From: Dyadobacter koreensis
GTDB taxonomy: Bacteria; Bacteroidota; Bacteroidia; Cytophagales; Spirosomataceae
Assembly (NCBI RefSeq): GCF_900108855.1
Contig: NZ_FNXY01000003.1
Location: 310,001-374,000 of the forward strand
Direction of reading: 5' to 3'
DNA length: 64,000 bases
Shown: positions 7,983 to 16,201 of the stretch, one piece after another
Numbering within the stretch: the first letter of the stretch is position 1
Layout of the letters: every line of letters starts with the position of its first letter
Made by a program: the position numbers and the translations under genes
The notes under the pieces: model-generated
The model's database searches: none
Told to the model about the DNA's origin: nothing
The model's input: the letters and a program-made list of their open reading frames with translations, nothing else

Positions 7983-10280
7983 ATGTATCAAGATTTAGAA
8001 TTAAATGAAACCTATTTACCAGTTTTATTTGAATTGAGCCAGGAGGCGGACAAGGAAAAATTCAGCGATATCATATCAGCTCAGACCGACAGAATAATCC
8101 TGGATTTGTTTGCTTCCCAGAAAAAAGAAATCTTTAAAATCCGAAGCCCTAAAAAACGATTATCACCTGATGATCTGGATGCGCTCTACAACACCTGGAC
8201 AGAAGGTAGGAGTCTCGAGAATGAGGGCACGTGGGTTTACTACCCCTGGCTGAATAAGATGATCCATACATTAAGTAAGGAGGAGTTCATCGAATTAAGG
8301 ACCAGCCGGAATCAATTCAAGATCACGCCATCCGAACAGAGTAGTCTGTTTAATAAAAAAATCGGAATAATCGGTCTTTCCGTGGGTCATGCCGTGGCGC
8401 TGAGTATCGCCACCGAGCGGATTTGCAGTACGTTGAAACTGGCCGACTTTGACACCATTGAACTTAGCAACCTGAACCGGATAAAAACCGGAATACAAAA
8501 TATTGGACTCAACAAATGTATTGTCACTGCGCGCGAAATCGCTGAGATCGACCCCTTTATTAAAATTGAATGTTACCAGGAAGGGCTTACCGATGAGAAT
8601 CTGGAAGCCTTTTTACTTGAAGGCGGAAAGCTGGATATCCTGATTGACGAGTGTGATGGTCTTGAAATGAAAATCGCCAGCCGTCAGATGGCAAAAAAAT
8701 ATCAAATCCCGGTTGTTATGGAAACGAGCGACAAAGGCATGCTGGATGTCGAGCGTTTTGATCTGGAAGCCGACCGATCGATTTTGCATGGATTTCTTGA
8801 CGACGTCCCGCCGGAAAGATTAAAAAATATAAGTCCGGAAGACAGAATTCCGTTGGTGCTGAAAATAGTCGACGCTAAAAACAGTTCGCTGAGAGGCCAG
8901 CTTTCCTTAATTGAGGTTGGACAATCGATCAGCACATGGCCACAACTAGCGAGTGCCGTGACGCTGGGAGGCGGAGTAGTTACTGATGTATGCCGAAGAA
9001 TTCTTCTGGATCAGTACAATGAATCCGGAAGATATTACGTCGATCTTGAAAAAATAATTGGAAACAAGAAACCGGTTGATAAATCCTGGAACGCTGACAA
9101 TCCTCACCCGACGTTCTCGCTTCAAGACGCCATAAAACTTGCAGATACTTTTCCGGTTCCGGAAAATTCTTACTCTCCCGCTCCTGAAATAGTATCCGAA
9201 ATTGTTGAAGCCGCTGGCCTGGCGCCTTCAAATGCGAACGACCAACCCTGGAAGTGGGTATACCGAAACGGAAGACTATTCCTCTTTCATGACGAAAAGA
9301 GATCATTTTCTTTTGCCAATTTCTCTGATATTTCAGCGCATGTTTCGTTGGGTGCCGCCTATGAAAATCTGCTTTTAAAAACGAATCAGCACAATTTAAA
9401 AGTTAAAAGTGAGCTGTTCCCCTTGAAGAATGACAAGAGCCTCGTTGCGATTGTTGATTTCTATAAGGAAGAAAATGAAACCGTTTTCGAAACTATATAT
9501 TCTCCGGAATCAGTTGCGTTTATTGCGAACAGATCATCCAATCGAAACCTCTCTCAGCCAGTAGAAATTACGCAGGCAGAATTGGAAAGTCTGACTGAGT
9601 CTGTTAAAAGTGTGCAGGGAGGGGAAATTCATTTCATAACGGACCGAGAAAAAATTCTACTGCTCGGAAAGATAATTGGCGAAAGCGAGCGTATCACATT
9701 GCTGAATAAAGCCGGTCACAAAGATTTCTACGAAAGAAATATTCGCTGGACACCAGACCATACAGAAAAGTCGGGCGACGGAATAGATATCCGCGGCATG
9801 GGGATGGTTCCTGCCCAGATAGCTGCACTGTCAATTATTAAGGAGCCCAAAATAGCCGAAGTGCTGAAAACCATCGGTGGAGCCAATGCGCTTGTTGACG
9901 GCGCCTTACGAACAGCGAGTCTCGCTTCCGGAATTGGCCTTGTTACCGTTGCTGGCACAAGTTCAGCTGATTACTTTGCCGGAGGAATAGCCTTACAGCG
10001 GCTCTGGTTGAAAGCGGAAAAAATGGGCTTCGCAATTCATCCTCTTAATGCGCCGCTATACTTATTTGCCCGCCTGAACTCAAATCAGGATGAAACCCTG
10101 GATCCAAAAGAGATAGAACAAATACGAGAGCTGCGCACAAAATTTTTGGATATAATCCCGGTCAGAAAAGATGTGGCAGAAACGTTCCTATTCAAGATCG
10201 CCAAGGCAGATAAGCCTGCGATAAAATCAAAACGACTACCCTTATCTGAGATATTGTTTATTGAAAACAAAGCATTATAA
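7983..10280 (+). CDS. E1/ThiF-like adenylating domain fused to nitroreductase domain (Rv1355c family)
   Basis: A 765-residue cytosolic fusion. Residues ~1-120 form a family-specific N-terminal region. Residues ~125-350 form an E1/ThiF/MoeB Rossmann domain with a variant glycine loop (GIIGLSVGHA), an ADFD acid, SNLNR at 162-166, Lys178 and Asp222 in LIDECDG. These are the residues that bind ATP-Mg in this superfamily. The CxxC zinc pairs and the usual thioester Cys are not apparent. Residues ~400-720 form a nitroreductase-like FMN domain with APSNANDQPW at 414-423 and Arg517/Arg521 in ANRSSNRN. The architecture matches the mycobacterial Rv1355c (MoeY) family, whose reaction I do not know. Its stop overlaps the next start (TAATG), so the two are probably translated together. 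Confidence 0.85.
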   Translation: MYQDLELNETYLPVLFELSQEADKEKFSDIISAQTDRIILDLFASQKKEIFKIRSPKKRLSPDDLDALYNTWTEGRSLENEGTWVYYPWLNKMIHTLSKEEFIELRTSRNQFKITPSEQSSLFNKKIGIIGLSVGHAVALSIATERICSTLKLADFDTIELSNLNRIKTGIQNIGLNKCIVTAREIAEIDPFIKIECYQEGLTDENLEAFLLEGGKLDILIDECDGLEMKIASRQMAKKYQIPVVMETSDKGMLDVERFDLEADRSILHGFLDDVPPERLKNISPEDRIPLVLKIVDAKNSSLRGQLSLIEVGQSISTWPQLASAVTLGGGVVTDVCRRILLDQYNESGRYYVDLEKIIGNKKPVDKSWNADNPHPTFSLQDAIKLADTFPVPENSYSPAPEIVSEIVEAAGLAPSNANDQPWKWVYRNGRLFLFHDEKRSFSFANFSDISAHVSLGAAYENLLLKTNQHNLKVKSELFPLKNDKSLVAIVDFYKEENETVFETIYSPESVAFIANRSSNRNLSQPVEITQAELESLTESVKSVQGGEIHFITDREKILLLGKIIGESERITLLNKAGHKDFYERNIRWTPDHTEKSGDGIDIRGMGMVPAQIAALSIIKEPKIAEVLKTIGGANALVDGALRTASLASGIGLVTVAGTSSADYFAGGIALQRLWLKAEKMGFAIHPLNAPLYLFARLNSNQDETLDPKEIEQIRELRTKFLDIIPVRKDVAETFLFKIAKADKPAIKSKRLPLSEILFIENKAL

Positions 10281-10966
10281 TGGTAGCCAAAATCAGAGCA
10301 TTCAAATCTCCGGATGATGTTGAAACGAGCCTTCGTTACGTTGAGGGACATAGAAAAGTTTTAGAGTCTTACGGTGTTAAGAAAGTTACATCGGCAAGTG
10401 TCGACTGGCTGCATGACCCGCAGACCTATGTTGTCCTGGTGGAGTCCGAAGACGGGGATAAAATTTATGGCGGAGGCAGGATTCAGATCAGGACACAGGA
10501 AATGAAAATGCCGATGGAGGACGCAATCGCGAAAATCGATAAAGGGATTTATGATTACGTTGATAATGTCGGAAGCCAGAGCGTTGCAGAATTCTGTGGT
10601 CTTTTCAATTCAAAGGAAGTTGCCGGATACGGGATCGGAAGCATTTTTCTGGGGCGTATCGGTGTAGCAATCGCTACGCAGGTCGATGTCCAATACCTGA
10701 TGGCTTTGTGTTCTCCTGCAACTTTAAGAAATTGTGCCCGCGTTGGATTTGAAATTATCCGTGAACTTGGGAACAACGGAACATTTTACTATCCGAAAGA
10801 AGGTTTGGTTGCAACAGCACTGATTATCAAAGATATCGTAAACCTGCCAGGCGCCAATTCTGAGGAAAGAGAACGCATTTTTGATCTTCGTGAAACCCCA
10901 AACCAGGAAGCAATCGAGAAAGGCCCAAAAGGTGAAATGAATATTATCTATCATACTAAATTGTAA
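10280..10966 (+). CDS. GNAT-like putative N-acyltransferase, partner of the E1-nitroreductase protein
   Basis: A 228-residue soluble protein whose ATG shares one base with the upstream stop codon. The pattern of a beta-strand-rich centre (VAEFCGLFNSKEVAGYGIG), a helix, then FEIIRELGNNGTFYYP resembles GNAT-fold acyltransferases, especially N-acyl-amino-acid or acyl-homoserine-lactone synthase-like members. This is fold-level pattern recognition without a diagnostic motif. The tight coupling suggests that it acts on the same substrate as the E1-nitroreductase fusion, or on its product. It is followed after 8 bases by the sensor kinase gene. Confidence 0.6.
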   Translation: MVAKIRAFKSPDDVETSLRYVEGHRKVLESYGVKKVTSASVDWLHDPQTYVVLVESEDGDKIYGGGRIQIRTQEMKMPMEDAIAKIDKGIYDYVDNVGSQSVAEFCGLFNSKEVAGYGIGSIFLGRIGVAIATQVDVQYLMALCSPATLRNCARVGFEIIRELGNNGTFYYPKEGLVATALIIKDIVNLPGANSEERERIFDLRETPNQEAIEKGPKGEMNIIYHTKL

Positions 10967-10974
10967 TTATTGAA

Positions 10975-13134
10975 ATGATGAATTTCATCAGATTTGTTTT
11001 TTTGCCTTTGTTCGTTTTATTTTCATCTTCCCTGAAAGCAGAGGAAATAGATTTTGACGGAAAGGATATCCTGATCGGGAAATATCTGGAGATGGCAGAA
11101 GACACAAACAATAATTACGATTTTCCTAATTTTCCGAAAACAGTAAAATTTGTCAGAAGTGAATTTGAAACGCCAAATCTGGGTTTAAGTAAATCAACGT
11201 ACTGGATAAAATTTACGGTCCGGAATACAAGTGAGGATCCAAAAATATTTCTCGAACTGGCCTACCCGATGCTGCATTCCTGCGAACTTTTTTCGCTGGA
11301 TTCCGGTAAAATTGAGAGCAGGTCCATTCTGGAAACCTATTCTTTCCGTGAACGGGAGGTAAATCATCAAAGTATCGTTTTTAAGTTACTGATCAATAAG
11401 GGCTCTGCCAAAACTTTTTATCTTAAGATCAAAGGAGGCAGGCAAGTTGTGCTTCCGTTGATCCTGAGATCAGAAAACGGATTTTTTCAGTCGGCGCTTC
11501 TCAGCGAAATTATAACAGGAATTTTTATAGGGATTATTCTCGTAATGATTCTCTATAACTTGTTTATCTACTTTTCAACCCGTGATAAAAGTTATCTGTA
11601 TTACGTACTTTATATACTCTTTATCGGTCTTGCCCAAACAACGTTAAACGGATATACTTTTAAATATTTGTGGCCTCAGGCGCATTATTTTAACAATACA
11701 GCAATTGTTTGGTTTTCTGCCCTGGCGGGAATTTTTGCCATATTTTTCATCAAAGAATTCCTACACATTTCCGAACGTGCACCGATTTGGGGAAAACTGC
11801 TTTACGTTATTGTTGCGCTTTATGTGATAGCCGTATTTTTTGCAATAACGGGGAATGGGATGTTAAGCTACCGTTTTGTAGATCTGGGAGGGCTTACAGG
11901 TGCCATTTTAACCTTTGTAATCGCTTTGAAGCTTTCTTTGCTTGGCTATCGACCTGCGAAATTTTTTCTACTCGCCTGGTCGATTTTCCTATTGGGATTG
12001 ATCCTGTTTGTGATGCGCAATCTGAACTTACTTCAATATAATGTTTTTACGAATTACACGATGCAGTTCGGGACTGCCATTGAAGTAATTCTGCTATCTT
12101 TTGCACTTGCAGACAAGATTAATATTCTGAAAAAAGAAAGAGAATTATCTCAGGAACAGGCACTTCGCGTTTCTTTGGAAAATCAGAAAATAATCAAAGA
12201 GCAAAATATTGTTTTGGAAAAAAGAGTTGATGAACGAACTGTTGAATTGAGAAAGTCCTATTCCGACCTGAACGACACGCTCACAAAACTTAAAGACGCA
12301 CAGTCCCAACTTATTGAGTCCGAAAAAATGGCTTCTCTTGGTCAGCTGACCGCCGGAATTGCACATGAAATAAATAATCCAATCAACTTTGTCAGCTCCA
12401 ATATACGGCCACTCAGAAGAGATATAGACGATGTTATGGAAATTCTGGATTCTTACAACGAAATCCGTCAGATCGATTCCATAGAAGGCGTTCATAAAAA
12501 AATGGGCGAAATTGAAAAGCTAAAAGCTGACCTTGATATTGAATACATCAAGACGGAGCTTGGACAGTTACTGACCGGAATGGAGGATGGTGCGCGCCGT
12601 ACAGTAGAAATTGTAAAAGGTCTGAAAGTTTTTTCCAGAGTCGATGAATCTGATCTTAACTTTGTGAACATTAACGAGGGAATTGAATCTACATTAGTTA
12701 TTCTAAATTATCAGATGGGGACAAACCTCAATTTGATAAAAGATTTGGGAAGCATACCAAACGTTGAATGTTATGGTGGTAAAATGAATCAGGTTTTTAT
12801 GAATATTCTGACCAATTCTATCTATGCTGTTCAGAAAGAAGACCTGATTGACCGAAAACCGACTATCTGGGTGCGTACCTTCCTGAAAGACAGTGAACAT
12901 ATCACGATTTCGATTAAAGACAACGGAATCGGCATGAGTCCTGAGGTCAAGGCCAAAATTTATGATCCGTTTTTCACCACTAAAGATGTTGGTGAGGGTA
13001 CCGGATTAGGATTGTCTATAGTTTTTAAAATTATTGAGGTACATTACGGCACAATTGAAGTAATATCCGAAGTCAACAAAGGAACAGAATTTGTAATTAC
13101 ACTTCCAATAACTAAGAAATTAGCCCTATCATAA
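10975..13134 (+). CDS. 7TM-DISM sensor histidine kinase
   Basis: A 719-residue membrane kinase. A signal peptide (~1-22) leads to a periplasmic 7TMR-DISMED2 carbohydrate-binding-like domain (~30-170, with the STYWIKF signature). A seven-helix 7TMR-DISM membrane domain (~175-380) and a coiled coil (~385-450) follow. The transmitter has H-box His464 in GIAHEINNPINF, an N-box (MNQVFMNILTNS), a G1 box DNGIGM and G2 GEGTGLGLSIV. The absence of an attached receiver fits phosphotransfer to the separate receivers encoded next. The ATGATG start offers two in-register starts. The periplasmic ligand is unknown; its placement suggests it may sense a product of the two upstream enzymes. Confidence 0.92.
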   Translation: MMNFIRFVFLPLFVLFSSSLKAEEIDFDGKDILIGKYLEMAEDTNNNYDFPNFPKTVKFVRSEFETPNLGLSKSTYWIKFTVRNTSEDPKIFLELAYPMLHSCELFSLDSGKIESRSILETYSFREREVNHQSIVFKLLINKGSAKTFYLKIKGGRQVVLPLILRSENGFFQSALLSEIITGIFIGIILVMILYNLFIYFSTRDKSYLYYVLYILFIGLAQTTLNGYTFKYLWPQAHYFNNTAIVWFSALAGIFAIFFIKEFLHISERAPIWGKLLYVIVALYVIAVFFAITGNGMLSYRFVDLGGLTGAILTFVIALKLSLLGYRPAKFFLLAWSIFLLGLILFVMRNLNLLQYNVFTNYTMQFGTAIEVILLSFALADKINILKKERELSQEQALRVSLENQKIIKEQNIVLEKRVDERTVELRKSYSDLNDTLTKLKDAQSQLIESEKMASLGQLTAGIAHEINNPINFVSSNIRPLRRDIDDVMEILDSYNEIRQIDSIEGVHKKMGEIEKLKADLDIEYIKTELGQLLTGMEDGARRTVEIVKGLKVFSRVDESDLNFVNINEGIESTLVILNYQMGTNLNLIKDLGSIPNVECYGGKMNQVFMNILTNSIYAVQKEDLIDRKPTIWVRTFLKDSEHITISIKDNGIGMSPEVKAKIYDPFFTTKDVGEGTGLGLSIVFKIIEVHYGTIEVISEVNKGTEFVITLPITKKLALS

Positions 13135-13137
13135 TAA

Positions 13138-14229
13138 ATGAGTGACAGCAAGATACGTATTTTATACATAGACGACGAAGAGCATAACTTACAATCGTTT
13201 AAGGCATCTTTCCGGAGGCAATATGATATCACTACAACAATTTCGGTTGTAGAGGCGGAAGAGATTATGGAAAATCAGGAATTTCATGTTCTCCTCGCCG
13301 ACCAGCGAATGCCAGGTATGACGGGCGTACAATTTTTTGAGAAAATAAGAAGCAAATTTCCTGAATCCATACGAATACTCATCACCGGACACACAGACAT
13401 CAGTGCTGCTATCGATGCGATAAACAAGGGCGAAGTTTTTAGATTTATTGACAAACCATGGGATTACACTTACGTCGAAAATGCGATTACTCATGCATAT
13501 GATATCTACAAAACGCGTGCTGAATTAAAACAAAGAAACCTCGATTTACAGAAAGCATATGAAGAGCTCGATAAATTTGTGTACAGTGCTTCTCATGACT
13601 TACGTGCTCCATTGATGTCCGTTTTGGGAATCGTGAACCTTGCCCTGATGGAAGACGACGTACAGTCGCAAAATGAATATCTCGATCTGATCAAACAGTC
13701 AGTAAAAAAACTTGATACTTTCATTATTAACATCATTGATTATTATAAAAATGCCCGGGGTGTCCAGGCAATAACAGAAATAGATTTCAATCAACTTGTT
13801 AATGACGTAACCGAAGCGATTAAATTTTTGCCGGAATTCGGTAAAATTGATATGGTTACCAAAATCAATCAAACCGGAGTATTCTATTCAGACGCAATGA
13901 AACTGCGGATCATTTTCAATAATTTGATTACGAACGCGGTAAAGTTTCAGGATATAAAAAAAGAAAGCCCTTTTATTAAACTTACAGTCGATGCTACACC
14001 CGAGCATACAAAAATTACTTTTGAAGATAACGGACTAGGTATAAAAAAAGACGATATAGAAAAGATATTCAAAATGTTTTATCGTGCAGGGGCAACAAAT
14101 AGCGGCTCAGGAATAGGACTTTACATAGTTCACGAAGCCATTACGAAGCTTCAAGGTTCTATCAATGTAACTTCGACTGCAGGTGAAGGGAGTATTTTTG
14201 AGATAAATATTCCTTCAGTAAATAAATAG
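13138..14229 (+). CDS. Receiver-histidine kinase hybrid (REC-HisKA-HATPase)
   Basis: A 363-residue soluble protein. The N-terminal receiver has phospho-acceptor Asp55 in LLADQRMPG and Lys106 in DKPWD. A coiled-coil linker (~125-147) leads to a HisKA domain with His153 in SASHDLRAPL and a HATPase with DNGLGI and GSGIGLYIV. A receiver placed ahead of a kinase suggests an intermediate relay that is switched by the upstream 7TM kinase. The gene starts 3 bases after the kinase stop. Its receiver is paralogous to the divergent gene at 7137-7604. Confidence 0.9.
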   Translation: MSDSKIRILYIDDEEHNLQSFKASFRRQYDITTTISVVEAEEIMENQEFHVLLADQRMPGMTGVQFFEKIRSKFPESIRILITGHTDISAAIDAINKGEVFRFIDKPWDYTYVENAITHAYDIYKTRAELKQRNLDLQKAYEELDKFVYSASHDLRAPLMSVLGIVNLALMEDDVQSQNEYLDLIKQSVKKLDTFIINIIDYYKNARGVQAITEIDFNQLVNDVTEAIKFLPEFGKIDMVTKINQTGVFYSDAMKLRIIFNNLITNAVKFQDIKKESPFIKLTVDATPEHTKITFEDNGLGIKKDDIEKIFKMFYRAGATNSGSGIGLYIVHEAITKLQGSINVTSTAGEGSIFEINIPSVNK

Positions 14230-14234
14230 AAACT

Positions 14235-14624
14235 ATGACCAGTCAATTTGATTTTATTTTAATTGATGATAGCGCTTTTGATTTATTTATTTATGAAAAA
14301 TTAATTTTAAAAAGTGGCATCGGTAATTCTGTGCGCCCTTTCAACTCCGCACAAGACGCATTGGAATATTTGACGGGAGAGGGAGACCGGCTGCCCAAAA
14401 CTGTTATTCTGCTGGATTTGCAGATGCCAGGCATGAACGGGTTTGAGTTTATCGATCAGTTTGACCTGCTTCCAGTATCTTTGAAAAGTCAAATTAAAAT
14501 TTACATGCTTTCTTCTACAATTGACACCCGCGATATAGAGAAAGCGAAGGCCAGCATACACATTATAGAGTTGCTTTCTAAACCTCTGGAAATAGGAACT
14601 TTGAAAGCTATACTTCAGGATTAG
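14235..14624 (+). CDS. Single-domain response regulator (CheY-like, Rcp1-type)
   Basis: A 129-residue lone receiver. The acidic pair is IDDS (residues 11-12), the phospho-acceptor is in LLDLQMPGMNG, the Ser/Thr switch is in MLSSTID and the Lys is in LSKPLE. There is no output domain, so it probably acts as a phosphate sink or a protein-interaction output at the end of the relay. It begins 5 bases after the hybrid kinase and closes the operon. No obvious terminator follows. Confidence 0.9.
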   Translation: MTSQFDFILIDDSAFDLFIYEKLILKSGIGNSVRPFNSAQDALEYLTGEGDRLPKTVILLDLQMPGMNGFEFIDQFDLLPVSLKSQIKIYMLSSTIDTRDIEKAKASIHIIELLSKPLEIGTLKAILQD

Positions 14625-14909
14625 GCCAACGCTCCTTACCATTCGAAAATCGCTGATAAGCCAGAAAGACTTTTCATATCTTATACTTCTCCAATTCCCG
14701 AGCATTTTCCGGAATATGCCCAATTTGTATCTTTATTCAACAGTTCAGGTACGATAACCAGAAGAATTAAATTTGAATCAGGTAGTTAAGTATAATAATA
14801 CCGACTTATTATATAAATATTTACCCATAAAGAATAAAAGTACTGAAACAGGTATATTTTTTATTTCAAACGGCTCTAATTACATTAACCTTAACTACCA
14901 TAACCCCGC

Positions 14910-15092
14910 ATGAAAACCGACAGTAAAACGTTAACTGAAATTCAAAAACTTCATGACCAGTATGTACAAGAGGTAGAATTCAGCGGAATAAAACCTCTTT
15001 CAATGGAGATTTACAAATCTCACTCCAAAAATTTCGTTAGATGGATCGGCGGTGATTTTGTGCCGGGAGCTAAGCTGAAAAAGCAAATTTAA
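14910..15092 (+). CDS. Small hypothetical protein
   Basis: A 60-residue soluble, charged protein. ATG 14910 follows an A/C-rich leader. Text such as ALKKLHDQY-like helices followed by NFVRWIGGDFVPG suggests a genuine small folded protein, but I do not recognise a family. The 285-base gap before it holds no other feature that I can see. Confidence 0.5.
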   Translation: MKTDSKTLTEIQKLHDQYVQEVEFSGIKPLSMEIYKSHSKNFVRWIGGDFVPGAKLKKQI

Positions 15093-15229
15093 GAGCCTCT
15101 GATCTAGCTTTTGATTCCACTGATGGTTCCACTGACGCAGCCTCTTGCTTTCGGCTGAAACATTTGAAAAAGTATTATCGACACTTCACCTTGACACCTT
15201 TTTAACTAGATATTTTCAGTTTCTTTACT

Positions 15230-15237
15230 TAGCTTTG
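15230..15237 (+). promoter_or_regulatory. Candidate -7 box (TAGCTTTG)
   Basis: An exact TAnnTTTG match lies 44 bases upstream of the small gene at 15282, at a sensible distance for a short leader. No clear -33 TTG is seen. Confidence 0.4.
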
Positions 15238-15281
15238 AGCATAGTTAAGTTGGTAATTACAAGAAATTTAATACCTAGAAC

Positions 15282-15425
15282 ATGATACTCGCATTGCTAA
15301 ATTTTTTGAAAGGGCGTTTTGATAAAGACTCGATTCAGGCAGCAAAATCCAGTGAAAAGCGTATGACGCGTCAGGAAGCATTCCAGCAAATGAGAGAATT
15401 GGCTAAAAAATCAGGCAAAAAGTAA
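15282..15425 (+). CDS. Very small basic protein (47 aa)
   Basis: An ATG-to-TAA frame of 47 codons. The product starts MILALLNFLKGRF and ends in a lysine-rich helix (ELAKKSGKK). It has its own candidate promoter box at 15230 and ends just before a strong hairpin terminator, so it sits in a complete transcription unit. It is basic, likely helical, and has no recognised family. Confidence 0.45.
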   Translation: MILALLNFLKGRFDKDSIQAAKSSEKRMTRQEAFQQMRELAKKSGKK

Positions 15426-15430
15426 AATTT

Positions 15431-15476
15431 AATTAAGGGTAAACAACAGCTCAACGGCAGAAGTTTACCCTTAATT
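15431..15476. terminator. Bidirectional hairpin terminator
   Basis: A perfect 14-bp stem pairs 15431-15444 with 15463-15476, with an 18-base loop. It separates the small + strand gene from the 3' end of araD. Confidence 0.75.
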
Positions 15477-15478
15477 AT

Positions 15479-16177
15479 TTATTCCTGTCCGTAATATGCG
15501 TTCTTTCCGTGCTTCCGAAAAAAATGTTTATCGATTAACGTTTGTTTGATCGTTGGGCATTCAGGATTTATCTGCAAGGTTAGATATGCCATTTTTGCAA
15601 TTTCTTCGAGGACAACGGCATTATAAACAGCCTTCGCAGGATCCTTCCCCCAGGTAAACGGTCCATGACAAGCCACCAATACCATCTCCACCTCTTCCGC
15701 ACTTAATCCTTCTTTTGTAAAAAGATCCAGAATCTGATTTCCTGTTTCATGTTCATAATCATTCATAATCATTTCATCCGACATGATTTCGGTCACCGGA
15801 ACAGGCTGAACCAGGTGATCAGCGTGCGTGGTTCCCAAGTTCGGAATCGCTCGTTTTGCCTGCGCCCAAGCGACTGCATAGGTTGAATGCGTATGGCACA
15901 CGCCACCGACTGTTGGGAAATTTTTATACAAAAGGGTATGAGTTTTTGTATCAGAAGACGGACGCATCGAACCTTCAACCAGTTTATTATCAAGATCAAC
16001 GATGACGATGTCTTCAACCTTCAGTTTTCTATAAGGAACACCGCTCGGCTTTATGGCAATAACTCCGGCAGCCCGGTCGATCCCACTTACATTTCCGAAA
16101 GTAACAATCGCTAGTTCCTCCTTCGGGATTTCCATATTGGCCTCGTAGACCAGCTCTTTCAAATAGGTATATGCCAT
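15479..16177 (-). CDS. araD: L-ribulose-5-phosphate 4-epimerase
   Basis: Converts L-ribulose 5-phosphate to D-xylulose 5-phosphate, the last step feeding arabinose into the pentose phosphate pathway. It is 232 residues, as in the class II aldolase/epimerase family. Zinc ligands His95, His97 and His171, with Asp76, fall at the same positions as in the E. coli enzyme (CHTHSTY, ACHGPF). It is the third gene of the araBAD unit, 24 bases after araA, and ends at the hairpin at 15431-15476. Confidence 0.97.
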   Translation of the reverse strand: MAYTYLKELVYEANMEIPKEELAIVTFGNVSGIDRAAGVIAIKPSGVPYRKLKVEDIVIVDLDNKLVEGSMRPSSDTKTHTLLYKNFPTVGGVCHTHSTYAVAWAQAKRAIPNLGTTHADHLVQPVPVTEIMSDEMIMNDYEHETGNQILDLFTKEGLSAEEVEMVLVACHGPFTWGKDPAKAVYNAVVLEEIAKMAYLTLQINPECPTIKQTLIDKHFFRKHGKNAYYGQE

Positions 16178-16201
16178 TACTGATTTTTTTAACGACGATG
16201 T

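Noticed and set aside
15093-15281. Possible fourth heptad-repeat copy (CAGCCGAAAGC on the minus strand)
   Set aside because: Only 11 bases match, with no second heptad and no start codon placed as in the other three copies.
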